From positions 372,001-436,000 of the forward strand of contig NZ_JABUMX010000003.1 in the NCBI RefSeq assembly GCF_013327855.1: a stretch of 64,000 nt of DNA, written 5' to 3'. Made by a program: the position numbers and the translations under genes. The stretch comes from Phyllobacterium pellucidum (GTDB lineage: Bacteria > Pseudomonadota > Alphaproteobacteria > Rhizobiales > Rhizobiaceae). The notes beneath the pieces are model-generated. The model saw only the letters and a program-made list of their open reading frames with translations. It was not told the DNA's origin and made no database searches. How positions within the stretch are numbered: the stretch's first letter is position 1; each line of letters starts with the position of its first letter. Positions 47,577-56,491 of the stretch are shown one piece after another.

Positions 47577-47963
47577 ATGCGAATTTTTATCGACTTCAAC
47601 TTTGAAGCGGCGCACCATTTGCCGCATTCCTTTCCCGACGGCCACGTGAACCAGCGGCTGCATGGCCACAGTTTCCGCGCGCGGATCACCCTTGATGGAC
47701 GACCGGACCCGAAGAGCGGACTGATCACGGACCTCGGCGCAGTGAAATCCTGCGCCGACAGCGCCCGCGAAGAGCTCGATCATCGCTATCTCAATGAAGT
47801 CCCGGGGCTAGAGCTACCGACACTCGAGACCATTGCCATATGGCTGTGGCGGCGTGTGGAGCCGGATCTGCCCGCGCTCGTGGAGATCGGCATTTACCGC
47901 GACAGTTGTGGCGAGGGCTGCGAATATAATGGCGAGTTCGAGACAAGAAAGGCAGCAGCATGA
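47577..47963 (+). CDS. queD: 6-carboxytetrahydropterin synthase-like protein (QueD family)
   Basis: A 128-residue T-fold protein of the 6-pyruvoyltetrahydropterin synthase family. The zinc histidines are His13, His29 and His31 (EAAHHLPH and RLHGHSF), and the LDHRYLNE Asp-His pair is present. The position of the catalytic cysteine, four residues before the first HGH histidine, is Asn25 ([10 protein letters not shown]), and the glutamate of the KETC motif is Asp (YRDSC). Operon position says QueD; chemistry by the standard mechanism is doubtful. The ATG at 47577 gives the usual N-terminus. Confidence 0.85.
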   Translation: MRIFIDFNFEAAHHLPHSFPDGHVNQRLHGHSFRARITLDGRPDPKSGLITDLGAVKSCADSAREELDHRYLNEVPGLELPTLETIAIWLWRRVEPDLPALVEIGIYRDSCGEGCEYNGEFETRKAAA

Positions 47964-48421
47964 GCCACTATGCAGATGAGGCAACCATGCTCGGCAAGGA
48001 TGTCACGATTCCACAGCATCCGGATGAAGCCGTGCTTGATGCCGTCCCTAACCCACAGGCTGGAACGCTGTTTCTCGCGCGCTTCACCTGCCCGGAGTTC
48101 ACGTCGCTCTGCCCGGTTACCGGCCAGCCCGATTTCGGCCATCTGATGATCGATTATGCGCCCGGTGAGTTCTTGCTGGAATCGAAGTCGCTCAAGCTCT
48201 TCCTGTTCAGCTTCCGCAACCACGGCGCATTTCACGAAGATTGTACGGTGGGCATCGGCAAGCGCATAGTCGACGCCATCAAGCCACAATGGCTGCGCAT
48301 CGGCGGCTACTGGTATCCGCGCGGTGGGATTCCGATCGATGTATTCTGGCAATCGGGGCCGGCACCCGAGGGGCTTTGGCTGCCTGACCAGGGCGTTCAG
48401 CCCTATCGCGGGCGGGGCTGA
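47960..48421 (+). CDS. queF: NADPH-dependent 7-cyano-7-deazaguanine reductase (short type)
   Basis: QueF (153 residues) reduces the nitrile of preQ0 to the amine of preQ1 for insertion into tRNA. The nucleophilic Cys and proton-donating Asp are in [41 protein letters not shown] is the family signature. It is the unimodular form. The ATG overlaps the queD stop as ATGA and ends the operon. Confidence 0.96.
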   Translation: MSHYADEATMLGKDVTIPQHPDEAVLDAVPNPQAGTLFLARFTCPEFTSLCPVTGQPDFGHLMIDYAPGEFLLESKSLKLFLFSFRNHGAFHEDCTVGIGKRIVDAIKPQWLRIGGYWYPRGGIPIDVFWQSGPAPEGLWLPDQGVQPYRGRG

Positions 48422-48460
48422 GCTTCAAAAGCCTAAAGGTCGCTGTCGCAAACCGTTGGG

Positions 48461-48480
48461 CCCTCCCCACCAGGGGAGGG
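48461..48480. terminator. Hairpin between queF and leuC stops
   Basis: CCCTCCCC (48461-48468) and GGGGAGGG (48473-48480) form a perfect 8-bp stem with an ACCA loop between convergent genes. There is no T-run. GC-only palindromes of this kind are often dispersed intergenic repeats in Rhizobiales, which a genome search would show. Confidence 0.45.
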
Positions 48481-48489
48481 TGAAGGCGA

Positions 48490-49899
48490 TTATTTCCAAT
48501 CGCGGATGTCGATGAAGTGACCGGCGATCGCCGCCGCTGCGGCCATTGCCGGAGAAACAAGGTGCGTGCGGCCCTTGAAGCCCTGGCGGCCCTCGAAATT
48601 GCGGTTCGACGTGGAAGCGCAACGTTCGCCCGGCTTCAGGCGGTCGTCATTCATGGCAAGGCACATGGAGCAACCCGGCTCACGCCAATCGAACCCGGCT
48701 TCCTTGAAGATCTTGTCGAGGCCCTCGGCTTCCGCCTGCTGCTTGACGATGCCGGAGCCCGGAACGATCATGGCATCGACGTGCTCGCTGACCTTGCGGC
48801 CTTCAACGACCTTGGCGACAGCGCGCAGATCTTCGATGCGGCCATTAGTGCATGACCCGATGAAGACGCGGTCGAGCTTGATGTCGGTGATCGGCGTTCC
48901 GGGCTTCAGGCCCATATAATCGAGCGCACGCCACTTCGAGCTGCGCTTCGTCTCATCGGCGATCTCGTCCGGATTGGGCACGGTACCCGTGACGGAGACG
49001 ACGTCTTCCGGCGACGAACCCCAGGAAACGATGGGCGGAAGTTCCGCCGCATTGAGCACGACAACCTTGTCGAAATGCGCACCCTCGTCGGTGTGAAGCG
49101 TCTTCCAATAGTCGATCGCCATGTCCCAGGCCTGGCCCTTCGGCGCGCGCGGCTTGTCCTTGACATAGGCGAAAGTGGTTTCATCCGGCGCTATGAGTCC
49201 GGCGCGGGCTCCGCCTTCGATCGACATGTTGCAGATCGTCATGCGGCCTTCCATGGACAGGTCGCGGATCGCCTCGCCAGCATACTCGATGACATAGCCG
49301 GTGCCACCGGCGGTGCCGATCTCGCCGATGATGGCAAGAATGATGTCCTTGGCGGTAACGCCTTGCGGCAGCTTGCCGTCGACGCGCACCAGCATGTTCT
49401 TGGCCTTTGACTGGATCAGCGTCTGCGTGGCGAGCACGTGCTCGACCTCGGACGTGCCGATGCCATGGGCGAGTGCCCCGAAGGCGCCATGGGTGGAGGT
49501 GTGGCTGTCGCCGCAAACGATCGTCATGCCGGGCAGGGTAAAGCCCTGCTCGGGCCCGATGATGTGGACGATGCCCTGGCGAATATCCTTCTCCGAATAA
49601 TATTCGACGCCGAAATCCGCGGCGTTCTTGGCAAGCGCCTCAACCTGGATGCGGCTTTCTTCGTTCTTGATGCCGTTGACCCGGTCGGGCGAGGTCGGAA
49701 CATTGTGGTCGACCACGGCAAGCGTCTTTTCCGGATGGCGCACCTTGCGCCCGGTCAGGCGAAGACCTTCGAAGGCCTGCGGGCTTGTCACTTCATGGAC
49801 AAGATGGCGATCAATATAGAGGAGGCATGTGCCGTCTTCCTGCTGATCGACCAGATGGTCATCCCAAATCTTGTCATAAAGTGTGCGTGGCGCAGTCAT
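48490..49899 (-). CDS. leuC: 3-isopropylmalate dehydratase large subunit
   Basis: LeuC (469 residues) isomerises 2- to 3-isopropylmalate in leucine synthesis with LeuD, which is not in this window. The 4Fe-4S cysteines are in [15 protein letters not shown] and [43 protein letters not shown] is the aconitase-fold signature. It stands alone. Confidence 0.97.
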   Translation of the reverse strand: MTAPRTLYDKIWDDHLVDQQEDGTCLLYIDRHLVHEVTSPQAFEGLRLTGRKVRHPEKTLAVVDHNVPTSPDRVNGIKNEESRIQVEALAKNAADFGVEYYSEKDIRQGIVHIIGPEQGFTLPGMTIVCGDSHTSTHGAFGALAHGIGTSEVEHVLATQTLIQSKAKNMLVRVDGKLPQGVTAKDIILAIIGEIGTAGGTGYVIEYAGEAIRDLSMEGRMTICNMSIEGGARAGLIAPDETTFAYVKDKPRAPKGQAWDMAIDYWKTLHTDEGAHFDKVVVLNAAELPPIVSWGSSPEDVVSVTGTVPNPDEIADETKRSSKWRALDYMGLKPGTPITDIKLDRVFIGSCTNGRIEDLRAVAKVVEGRKVSEHVDAMIVPGSGIVKQQAEAEGLDKIFKEAGFDWREPGCSMCLAMNDDRLKPGERCASTSNRNFEGRQGFKGRTHLVSPAMAAAAAIAGHFIDIRDWK

Positions 49900-50029
49900 A
49901 GTTCTATCCTCGGCACGGTTTTGTGCTTTTCAATTATTTCGTGGACATATGCACTTGAGGTCCAGTTACGTCAAGAAACAAGCGAGAAAAGTAATATTCC
50001 GGCGACAATGCGCCGCTCTTCGCGCAGGT

Positions 50030-50848
50030 TCAGCGACGGTCGGACCGCCCCAGTCTTCGTTCGATCCATCGCAATGCAAGGGACAGGCTGATAGTCAGGA
50101 GAAGATAGATATAGGCAACGACCGAATAGGTTTCAAAAAAGCGGAATGAACCGGAGGCATAGACTTTTCCCAACTGCGTGACGTCGACCACGCCGAGCAC
50201 CGAGACCAGCGACGAATCCTTCACCATCGAGATAAAATCATTGCCGTAAGGTGGCAGGATCGTGCGGATGGCCTGTGGCATGACGATCAGCCGGAAGCGC
50301 TGCAGCCGCTTGAGACCGAGCGCCTTGGCTGCTTCTATCTGTCCCTTGTCGACCGCCTGGATGCCTGCCCGGAATATCTCGGCAAGAAACGCAGCATAGG
50401 CGAGCATCAACGCGATGATCGCGCGCCAAAGCAACGAGAAATCCCGCACCAGGGCAGGTTCGATCAGGCCAGCACTTTGCAGCGGTTGAGAAAGAAAATT
50501 CCACAGCGCAACCAGCGCCGGAGCCCCGACAAAAGCTATATAGAACAGCAGCACAAGAAGCGGCACGCCGCGCACGACCTCGACGTAAAAGCGCGCAGCT
50601 TGCCTTATTGCGATATGGTCCGAGAGGCTCATGACCGCGAATGCCAGACCGAGCACGGAAGCGAGGCAAAATGCGAGAAGCGACACCCAGACCGTGATCC
50701 AGATGCCTTGCGACACGGTCGCGAAGACTTGCCCATAAATCGGGCTGACGAGAATGGCGATGCCGAGCGCGATGGCAATCGTTCCGGCAACAACCAACCA
50801 CCATGGGAAGTCCGGCTTGACTGCGCGTGAAGGTCTGGCGCTTGTCAC
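50030..50848 (-). CDS. Amino-acid ABC transporter permease
   Basis: A 272-residue polar-amino-acid permease (HisM/GlnP family) with about five membrane helices. The coupling signature is EAAKALGLKRLQRFRLIVMPQAIRTILPPYGNDF. A GTG at 50848 that overlaps the binding-protein stop as GTGA is taken as start over the upstream ATG at 50875, because this coupling is typical. No second permease or ATPase gene lies next to it. Confidence 0.87.
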   Translation of the reverse strand: MTSARPSRAVKPDFPWWLVVAGTIAIALGIAILVSPIYGQVFATVSQGIWITVWVSLLAFCLASVLGLAFAVMSLSDHIAIRQAARFYVEVVRGVPLLVLLFYIAFVGAPALVALWNFLSQPLQSAGLIEPALVRDFSLLWRAIIALMLAYAAFLAEIFRAGIQAVDKGQIEAAKALGLKRLQRFRLIVMPQAIRTILPPYGNDFISMVKDSSLVSVLGVVDVTQLGKVYASGSFRFFETYSVVAYIYLLLTISLSLALRWIERRLGRSDRR

Positions 50849-51636
50849 TGCCCGAGCTTGTAGTCGAGGAACCATTTCTTGTTGAGCGCTTCGAATGTGC
50901 CGTCGGCCTTGAGAGCCGCAATTGCCGCATCGACGGGAGCCTTCAGGTCCGACCCCTTGGGAAATATGAAGCCGAAATCCTCGGCACCAAGCGGCCCGCC
51001 GATCAGCTTCAGCTTGCCGCCGGACGCATCGACGTAGCCTTTGCCCGCAGTGCTGTCGGTCAGGACGAGGTCGACGTCACCCGTCTTCAACGCTTCGATT
51101 GTCGCGCCGAATGTCTCGAAGAGCTTGATGCGCGGATTCTGCTCATTGCCGTCAAGCACGTTATAGACGGCGACGTAGAAATTGGTCGTCCCCGGCTGCG
51201 ATCCGACGAGCGTGTCCTTCAACTCGGCAAAGCTCTTCGGATCGGTGAAGCGTTTCTCGTCGCTGCGCACGAGCATGAATTGCTCGGATCGCATATAGGG
51301 TTCTGAGAAGTCGATCTTCTGCTTGCGCTCGTCATTGATTGTGATGCCGTCCATGCCGATCTGGTACTGGTTGTCGGACACCGCCTGGATCATCGCGTCC
51401 CAACTCGTATTGAGATATTCGACCTGGAAGTTGAGTCGCTTGGCGATCTCGTTCATGGCGTCATATTCCCAACCAATCGGCTTACCGGTCTTGGGATCGA
51501 CGAACTGCAGAGGCGGGTAGGCGTTCTCGGTAACGACGGCAATCTTCTTGCCGCCAAGGTCAGGCAGGTCTGCTGCAAAAGCGGAAAACGGCAGCGCGGC
51601 GAGCATAAGCCCAGCTATCAAAACGGATCGCAACAT
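50845..51636 (-). CDS. Amino-acid ABC transporter substrate-binding protein
   Basis: A 263-residue periplasmic binding protein (family 3). A signal peptide (MLRSVLIAGLMLAALPFSAFA) precedes IAVVTENAYPPLQFVDPKTGKPIGWEYDAMNEIAKRL and the late FGFIFPKGSDL. It captures a polar amino acid for the adjacent permease. It lies upstream of the permease in a two-gene unit, and the ATPase must come from elsewhere. Confidence 0.9.
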   Translation of the reverse strand: MLRSVLIAGLMLAALPFSAFAADLPDLGGKKIAVVTENAYPPLQFVDPKTGKPIGWEYDAMNEIAKRLNFQVEYLNTSWDAMIQAVSDNQYQIGMDGITINDERKQKIDFSEPYMRSEQFMLVRSDEKRFTDPKSFAELKDTLVGSQPGTTNFYVAVYNVLDGNEQNPRIKLFETFGATIEALKTGDVDLVLTDSTAGKGYVDASGGKLKLIGGPLGAEDFGFIFPKGSDLKAPVDAAIAALKADGTFEALNKKWFLDYKLGQ

Positions 51637-51748
51637 TATCTCAGCCCCTCATTCGTCTGAAGCGAAACAGATTTCACCTTGGCGATGAGCCGTCAATCCC
51701 GCAAGGGTCGCAATACTACCGTCAGTTGTGAACGGGGACAAAATTACT

Positions 51749-51782
51749 CCGAAAATGAAAAAGGCGGCCCGAAGACCGCCTT
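51749..51782 (-). terminator. Rho-independent terminator after rplS
   Basis: On the minus strand AAGGCGGTC (51782-51774) and GGCCGCCTT (51769-51761) form a 9-bp stem with one wobble and a stable TTCG loop, followed by TTTCATTTTC. Confidence 0.85.
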
Positions 51783-51805
51783 GTTCAAATCCATGGAGCC
51801 TGCGC

Positions 51806-52261
51806 TTATTCGGCCGCCGGTGCCTTGGCGACAGTAGCTTCCGAAACGGTCTCGGCAGTGCCGGTAGCCGGAACCGCGGTCTTGCCCTTGCGGTTGTCCT
51901 TCTTCTCGGCAATGCGGGCAGCCTTACCAGTCAGGCCACGCAGGTAGTAGAGCTTGGCGCGGCGAACCTTGCCGCGGCGAACGAGCTCAACGCCCTCGAC
52001 CAACGGGGAATAGATCGGGAAAACGCGCTCGACGCCTTCGCCGTAGGAAATCTTGCGAACCGTAAAGTTCTCGTTGAGGCCAGCGCCGCTGCGGGCGATG
52101 CAAACGCCTTCATAGGCCTGGACGCGGGTGCGCGTACCTTCGGTAACGCGTACGTTGACGCGGACCGTGTCGCCCGGCTTGAAATCCGGAAGGGTGCGCT
52201 TGGCTTCGATCTTTGCCTTCTGCTCTGCGTCGAGCTGACGAATAATATCCATCGTCTTCAT
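51806..52261 (-). CDS. rplS: 50S ribosomal protein L19
   Basis: L19 (151 residues) sits at the subunit interface. [13 protein letters not shown] at the start, [29 protein letters not shown] and the [23 protein letters not shown] core are diagnostic. The Lys/Ala-rich C-terminal extension is usual in this group. It lies 196 bases after trmD, in the order rimM-trmD-rplS. Confidence 0.97.
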   Translation of the reverse strand: MKTMDIIRQLDAEQKAKIEAKRTLPDFKPGDTVRVNVRVTEGTRTRVQAYEGVCIARSGAGLNENFTVRKISYGEGVERVFPIYSPLVEGVELVRRGKVRRAKLYYLRGLTGKAARIAEKKDNRKGKTAVPATGTAETVSEATVAKAPAAE

Positions 52262-52457
52262 CCTTTACGTTCTTCTCGAACAGTCAGAGCGCTCGGCACT
52301 TGGCACGCAGCACATTTGGCCGCGTTTCTATGCCTCAAGGGAGGCAGGAGCGAATTCACCATTCATTGATTAATGGACCCGGATTTTTCCGGAGTTGGCG
52401 GGCAGATACACCATTAAAGCCGGTTTGTCACCTCCGTGCGTCAATCTTTTTGCCCAG

Positions 52458-53162
52458 CTATCGCTTCGTCCGTTTGCCATGGGCATCCCAGAGGTCTTGC
52501 CGCCGCTCTCGCGTCAAACGCTCGGCTTCGGCACGCCGCCACTTCTCGATCGCCCCATGGTTGCCGGAAAGGAGAACATCGGGAATACGCCTCCCCTCCC
52601 ATTCCTGCGGCTTGGTATAATGCGGATGCTCAAGCAATCCCGTCTCGAAACTTTCAGTCTCACCTGACAGCGCATTGCCCATCACCCCGGGCAAAAGCCT
52701 TACGACCGCATCGAGAACGACGATTGCAGCGGTTTCGCCGCCGGAAAGAATGTAGTCGCCGATCGAGACCTCCTCGAACTGCCGCGCTTCAATCAGTCTC
52801 TCGTCGACGCCCTCGAAGCGCCCGCACAGGATAATGGCACCCGGGCCGTCAGCAAGCTGGCGCACACGCTCTTGCGTGAGCGGCTTGCCGCGCGGGCTCA
52901 TGAAAAGTTTCGGCCGGCCATCGGCCACGTGATCAACCGCGCGCCCGAGGACATCAGGCTTCATGACCATGCCTGCGCCGCCGCCCGCCGGCGTATCGTC
53001 GACCATGCGGTGCTTGTCGGTGGCAAAGTCACGAATTTGCACCGTTTCGAGCGACCAGGCTCCTTCGTTCAGCGCTTTACCGGCAAGCGAGATGCCGAGC
53101 GGGCCCGGAAACATTTCGGGATAAAGCGTCAGGACCGTGGCGCGGAACCCCTCCCTGCTCAT
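52458..53162 (-). CDS. trmD: tRNA (guanine-37-N1) methyltransferase
   Basis: TrmD (234 residues) methylates G37 of tRNAs to prevent frameshifting. The SPOUT trefoil knot has [16 protein letters not shown] and [13 protein letters not shown], and the N-terminus has [11 protein letters not shown]. The start overlaps the rimM stop as ATGA. It is an essential gene of the ribosome/tRNA operon. Confidence 0.97.
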   Translation of the reverse strand: MSREGFRATVLTLYPEMFPGPLGISLAGKALNEGAWSLETVQIRDFATDKHRMVDDTPAGGGAGMVMKPDVLGRAVDHVADGRPKLFMSPRGKPLTQERVRQLADGPGAIILCGRFEGVDERLIEARQFEEVSIGDYILSGGETAAIVVLDAVVRLLPGVMGNALSGETESFETGLLEHPHYTKPQEWEGRRIPDVLLSGNHGAIEKWRRAEAERLTRERRQDLWDAHGKRTKR

Positions 53163-53740
53163 GGCTTGGTGTTTCCCCCGGATTCTCCCCCGAGTTGCCG
53201 CCGCCGCTCTTCGGCCTCGTCGGCGTCGGGAATAAGACCGGCGGCCACGGGATCGATGACGACATGCCCCGCCTTCACGTCCACGCTCGGCACGGCTGCC
53301 TGCGTGAACGGAATAAGCATGGGACGCTTGCCCTGGATGGTCAGTTCGAGGAGATCGCCGCCGCCGAAATCGAACATGGCGGACACCTTGCCGAACGTGT
53401 TGCCATCGGCGTCTACAGCATCAAGTCCAATCAGGTCGGAATGGTAATACTCATCTTCATCAAGGTCCTGCGGCAACTGCGAACGGTCGATGAACAGCGT
53501 CGTGCCGTTAAGCGCTTCCGCCATGTTGCGGTCGTTCACGCCGCGAAAGCGCACGACGACTACGGTTTTCGCCGGACGGATATCGAGAACTTCGAAGGGC
53601 CGGCCGGTTTCGTCGTAAAGCATGCCGTAATCGCCAAGCGCCATGGGATCACCGGTGAATGTTTTCACCCTGAGTTCGCCTCGCGTGCCGTGTGCAGCGC
53701 CGATCACTGCCAATTGCACCGGATCTTTCAACTTTGCCAT
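53159..53740 (-). CDS. rimM: Ribosome maturation factor RimM
   Basis: RimM (193 residues) helps mature the 30S head around S19. The barrel opens with [23 protein letters not shown], and the PRC-barrel part has [17 protein letters not shown]. It normally follows rpsP; here its upstream neighbour is xerC on the opposite strand, 107 bases away. Confidence 0.95.
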   Translation of the reverse strand: MAKLKDPVQLAVIGAAHGTRGELRVKTFTGDPMALGDYGMLYDETGRPFEVLDIRPAKTVVVVRFRGVNDRNMAEALNGTTLFIDRSQLPQDLDEDEYYHSDLIGLDAVDADGNTFGKVSAMFDFGGGDLLELTIQGKRPMLIPFTQAAVPSVDVKAGHVVIDPVAAGLIPDADEAEERRRQLGGESGGNTKP

Positions 53741-53847
53741 GATGTTCCGTACTGACGTTTCGAGTTTTTGGATTAGCCTTTCTACGGCGAAACGCCAAGC
53801 AAAACCAGAAACGAACCGGAAAGGACTCCTGTGGCACTGTCGCGGCG

Positions 53848-54825
53848 ATGGCTAAAAGGAGCGATGCAATGGGCGCAGTACCGAAGCCGGCCGAGTTTCT
53901 TGTCTCCGCACGGCCGGATCTCGTGGACGCACGCGAGAACTGGCTGAAATCTTTGAAGAACACGCGCCGGCTCGCCGCCAATACGCTCGATGCCTATGAG
54001 CGCGATACGCGCCAGTTCTTCCAGTTTCTGACGGGACATCTCGGCGAGCCGCCGGCGCTGAAGGATGTTGCGACGTTGCGGATTGTCGACCTCCGCTCCT
54101 TCCTTGCAAGGCGGCGCAATGACGGCGCAGGCGCCCGCACGCTCGGGCGCGGGCTTGCCGGCATACGCTCGTTTCTGCGCTTTCTGGAAAAGCAGGGCAT
54201 GGCCAATGCCGCCGCATCCATCGCCATCCGTTCGCCCCGCCAGCCAAAATCCCTGCCAAAGCCGCTGACCATGATCGATGCACGGCGGGTTGTGGAAAAA
54301 GGCGAACAGCTCAACGAAGAACCCTGGATTGCTGCGCGCAACGCCGCAGTACTGACGCTGCTTTATGGATGCGGCCTGCGTATCTCGGAAGCGCTTGGCC
54401 TCGACGGCGGGGCACTCACCGATGCCGACGCGCGTTCCATTCCTATCACCGGCAAGGGCGGCAAGACCCGCATGGTGCCGTTGCTACCCGTCGTGCATCG
54501 CGCTGTCGCCGAGTATCGCAAGCTCTGCCCCTATGACCTTGCGGAAGGAACGCCGCTGTTCCGGGGCGCGCGCGGGGGTGAGCTGCATCCCGCGATCATC
54601 CAGCGCGACATGCAGAAAATGCGCGGTGCGCTTGGGCTGCCTGATACGGCGACCCCGCACGCACTTCGCCACTCCTTTGCAACGCATCTTCTCGGGCGCG
54701 GCGGCGATCTGCGCACCATTCAGGAGCTCCTCGGCCACGCCAGCCTTTCGACGACCCAGGTCTATACCGGTGTCGACAGCGAGCGGCTCCTGGAAATTTA
54801 CGAAAAGGCGCATCCGCGCGCTTGA
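53848..54825 (+). CDS. xerC: Tyrosine recombinase XerC
   Basis: A 325-residue chromosomal tyrosine recombinase. The SAM-like N-domain ([30 protein letters not shown]) is followed by the catalytic domain: Arg in [11 protein letters not shown] (about 179), the H-x-x-R box [12 protein letters not shown] (about 271-274), [14 protein letters not shown] with the nucleophilic Tyr near 306. It resolves chromosome dimers at dif with XerD and FtsK. It sits next to a core operon with no phage genes, so it is the housekeeping enzyme. A later start (MGAV) is possible. Confidence 0.92.
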   Translation: MAKRSDAMGAVPKPAEFLVSARPDLVDARENWLKSLKNTRRLAANTLDAYERDTRQFFQFLTGHLGEPPALKDVATLRIVDLRSFLARRRNDGAGARTLGRGLAGIRSFLRFLEKQGMANAAASIAIRSPRQPKSLPKPLTMIDARRVVEKGEQLNEEPWIAARNAAVLTLLYGCGLRISEALGLDGGALTDADARSIPITGKGGKTRMVPLLPVVHRAVAEYRKLCPYDLAEGTPLFRGARGGELHPAIIQRDMQKMRGALGLPDTATPHALRHSFATHLLGRGGDLRTIQELLGHASLSTTQVYTGVDSERLLEIYEKAHPRA

Positions 54826-54907
54826 AAAGTCGGGGCAATTCATATTCGAGACAATTTGCAGGTAGAGATTAACACTTTCTCGGCAGGCGCATTGGTAAAA
54901 GTTCGGC

Positions 54908-55975
54908 ATGGATAATCTGGATATCTTCGTCATATTCGACCGTATAGCAGATCGCCTGCTCCAGTTGCTGGTGGCACTGAGCTGGCTCTTGCTCGCATCG
55001 TTCTTCGTCGTTGCCCTTGGCGCAGCGCGCGCCCATGCGGACGATTTAGGCTGTGGAGGCGACGATATTATCGCTGCAATGGCGAAATCCGAGCCCGCCA
55101 AGCTTGAAACACTGCAAAAGCAGGCCGCTGCAACTGAGAACGGTACGGGGCTCCTGTGGAAGATTGAAAAGCCCGGCATCAGACCGTCCTATCTTTTCGG
55201 AACCATGCATCTTACCGATCCGCGCGTGCTCAAACTGTCGGACGCCACGCAGGCTGCCTATCAGGGCGCCGATACGGTCGTGATCGAAACCGATGAAGTG
55301 CTCGATCCCAAGGCGCAATTCAAAGTTCTCACCGAGACCCCTGAACTGATGATGTTCACGGATGCAACCACGCTGGACAAGCTCATTCCGAAGGACAAGG
55401 TTGATGCCGTCAAGGCGGCGCTTCAGCAGCGCGGCCTGACACTCGCCGCGGTCAACCGAATGCAGCCCTGGATGCTGACCAGCATGCTCGCCATGCCGGC
55501 TTGCGAACTCGCCCGCACCAAGGACGGGACCGCCTTTCTCGACATCAAGCTGGCGCGGGATGCGCAGGCGGCAGGCAAAAAGGTTGCGGGGCTCGAGACG
55601 ATAAAGGACCAGCTCGGCGCCATGGCGTCGCTACCGATGCAGTTCCATATCGATGGTCTCATGGAAACGCTCGCTCTTGGTCCACGACTGAACGACATCT
55701 TCGAGACGATGACCGTCCTCTACACGAAGGGCGAAATCGGCATGATCTTCCCGCTGATGCGCTCCGTCTCGCCCGATGGCATCGAAAGCGGCAGCAGCTA
55801 CGCCGCCTTTGAGGAAACGATGGTCAATGCCCGCAACCGCGTCATGGCTGATCGGGCTTCTTCGATAATAGATCAGGGTAGTGCCTTTATCGCCGTGGGC
55901 GCCCTCCACCTTCCGGGCAAGGATGGGCTCGTTTCGTTGCTGCGAAACAAGGGCTATAAGGTGAGCGCGGAGTAA
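54908..55975 (+). CDS. TraB/GumN family protein
   Basis: A 355-residue protein with an N-terminal membrane segment (LLQLLVALSWLLLASFFVVAL), then the TraB/GumN fold: FGTMHLTDPRV with the conserved GTxH motif near residue 97, and the late AFIAVGALHLPGKDGLVSLLR. These motifs suggest a metal-dependent hydrolase related to erythromycin-esterase/Tiki-type folds, but the bacterial role is unclear. It is downstream of xerC on the same strand. Confidence 0.87.
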   Translation: MDNLDIFVIFDRIADRLLQLLVALSWLLLASFFVVALGAARAHADDLGCGGDDIIAAMAKSEPAKLETLQKQAAATENGTGLLWKIEKPGIRPSYLFGTMHLTDPRVLKLSDATQAAYQGADTVVIETDEVLDPKAQFKVLTETPELMMFTDATTLDKLIPKDKVDAVKAALQQRGLTLAAVNRMQPWMLTSMLAMPACELARTKDGTAFLDIKLARDAQAAGKKVAGLETIKDQLGAMASLPMQFHIDGLMETLALGPRLNDIFETMTVLYTKGEIGMIFPLMRSVSPDGIESGSSYAAFEETMVNARNRVMADRASSIIDQGSAFIAVGALHLPGKDGLVSLLRNKGYKVSAE

Positions 55976-56092
55976 CCGCGATCGCTCGAGCATGTGTGCA
56001 TCGCAGCATAAGCGGGCGGCTTTTTGGAACTTATTTGAAAAGCAGCCGTTTTCCTTCCATTGGACGCCCTGAAACGTCATGGAGGACACGAA

Positions 56093-56419
56093 ATGACCTA
56101 TGATCCGAACCTGCAGCAACGGCCGATTGAAACTGAACCTTTGAACCCGAGAGCGACTGCTAAGTCGAGCTCAGGCGGTTTTCTTATCGCTGGTATTCTA
56201 ATCGCTGCACTGATCGTTGGCGGCTATTTCTATCTGAACAGCGGTAGCAACGAGATGACCGCGCCGGCACCGACTGCGCCCGCTACCACAACAGCTCCGG
56301 AACCGGCAAAGCCTGAACCGAACGCGATGGCTCCGGCAACGCCAGCACCGGCACCTGCCGAAACTGCTCCGGCCCCGACGACCACGCCGGCACCGGCTGC
56401 TCCGGCACCTGCCCAGTAA
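56093..56419 (+). CDS. Small membrane protein with Pro/Ala-rich tail
   Basis: A 108-residue protein. A polar N-terminus of about 30 residues is followed by one membrane helix (FLIAGILIAALIVGGYFYL, about residues 31-49) and a low-complexity tail of Ala, Pro, Thr and Glu repeats, such as APAPTAPATTTAPEPAKPEP. The tail probably extends into the periplasm. GGAGGA before the ATG at 56093 fixes the start. I recognise no domain. A strong terminator follows. Confidence 0.75.
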   Translation: MTYDPNLQQRPIETEPLNPRATAKSSSGGFLIAGILIAALIVGGYFYLNSGSNEMTAPAPTAPATTTAPEPAKPEPNAMAPATPAPAPAETAPAPTTTPAPAAPAPAQ

Positions 56420-56442
56420 GTTTAAGTATCACGATGAATGCA

Positions 56443-56470
56443 AAAAAGGCCCGGATACCCGGGCCTTTTT
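56443..56470. terminator. Bidirectional terminator before lpdA stop
   Basis: AAAAAGGCCCGG (56443-56454) and CCGGGCCTTTTT (56459-56470) form a perfect 12-bp stem with an ATAC loop. Both strands end in five T, so it serves the small membrane protein gene and lpdA alike. Confidence 0.88.
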
Positions 56471-56491
56471 CGTAACCTTAGGGATGCACCA

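Noticed and set aside
53848..54825. Phage or integrative-element integrase
   Set aside because: The protein has the size and motifs of housekeeping XerC, and no phage genes, attachment repeats or tRNA lie nearby.
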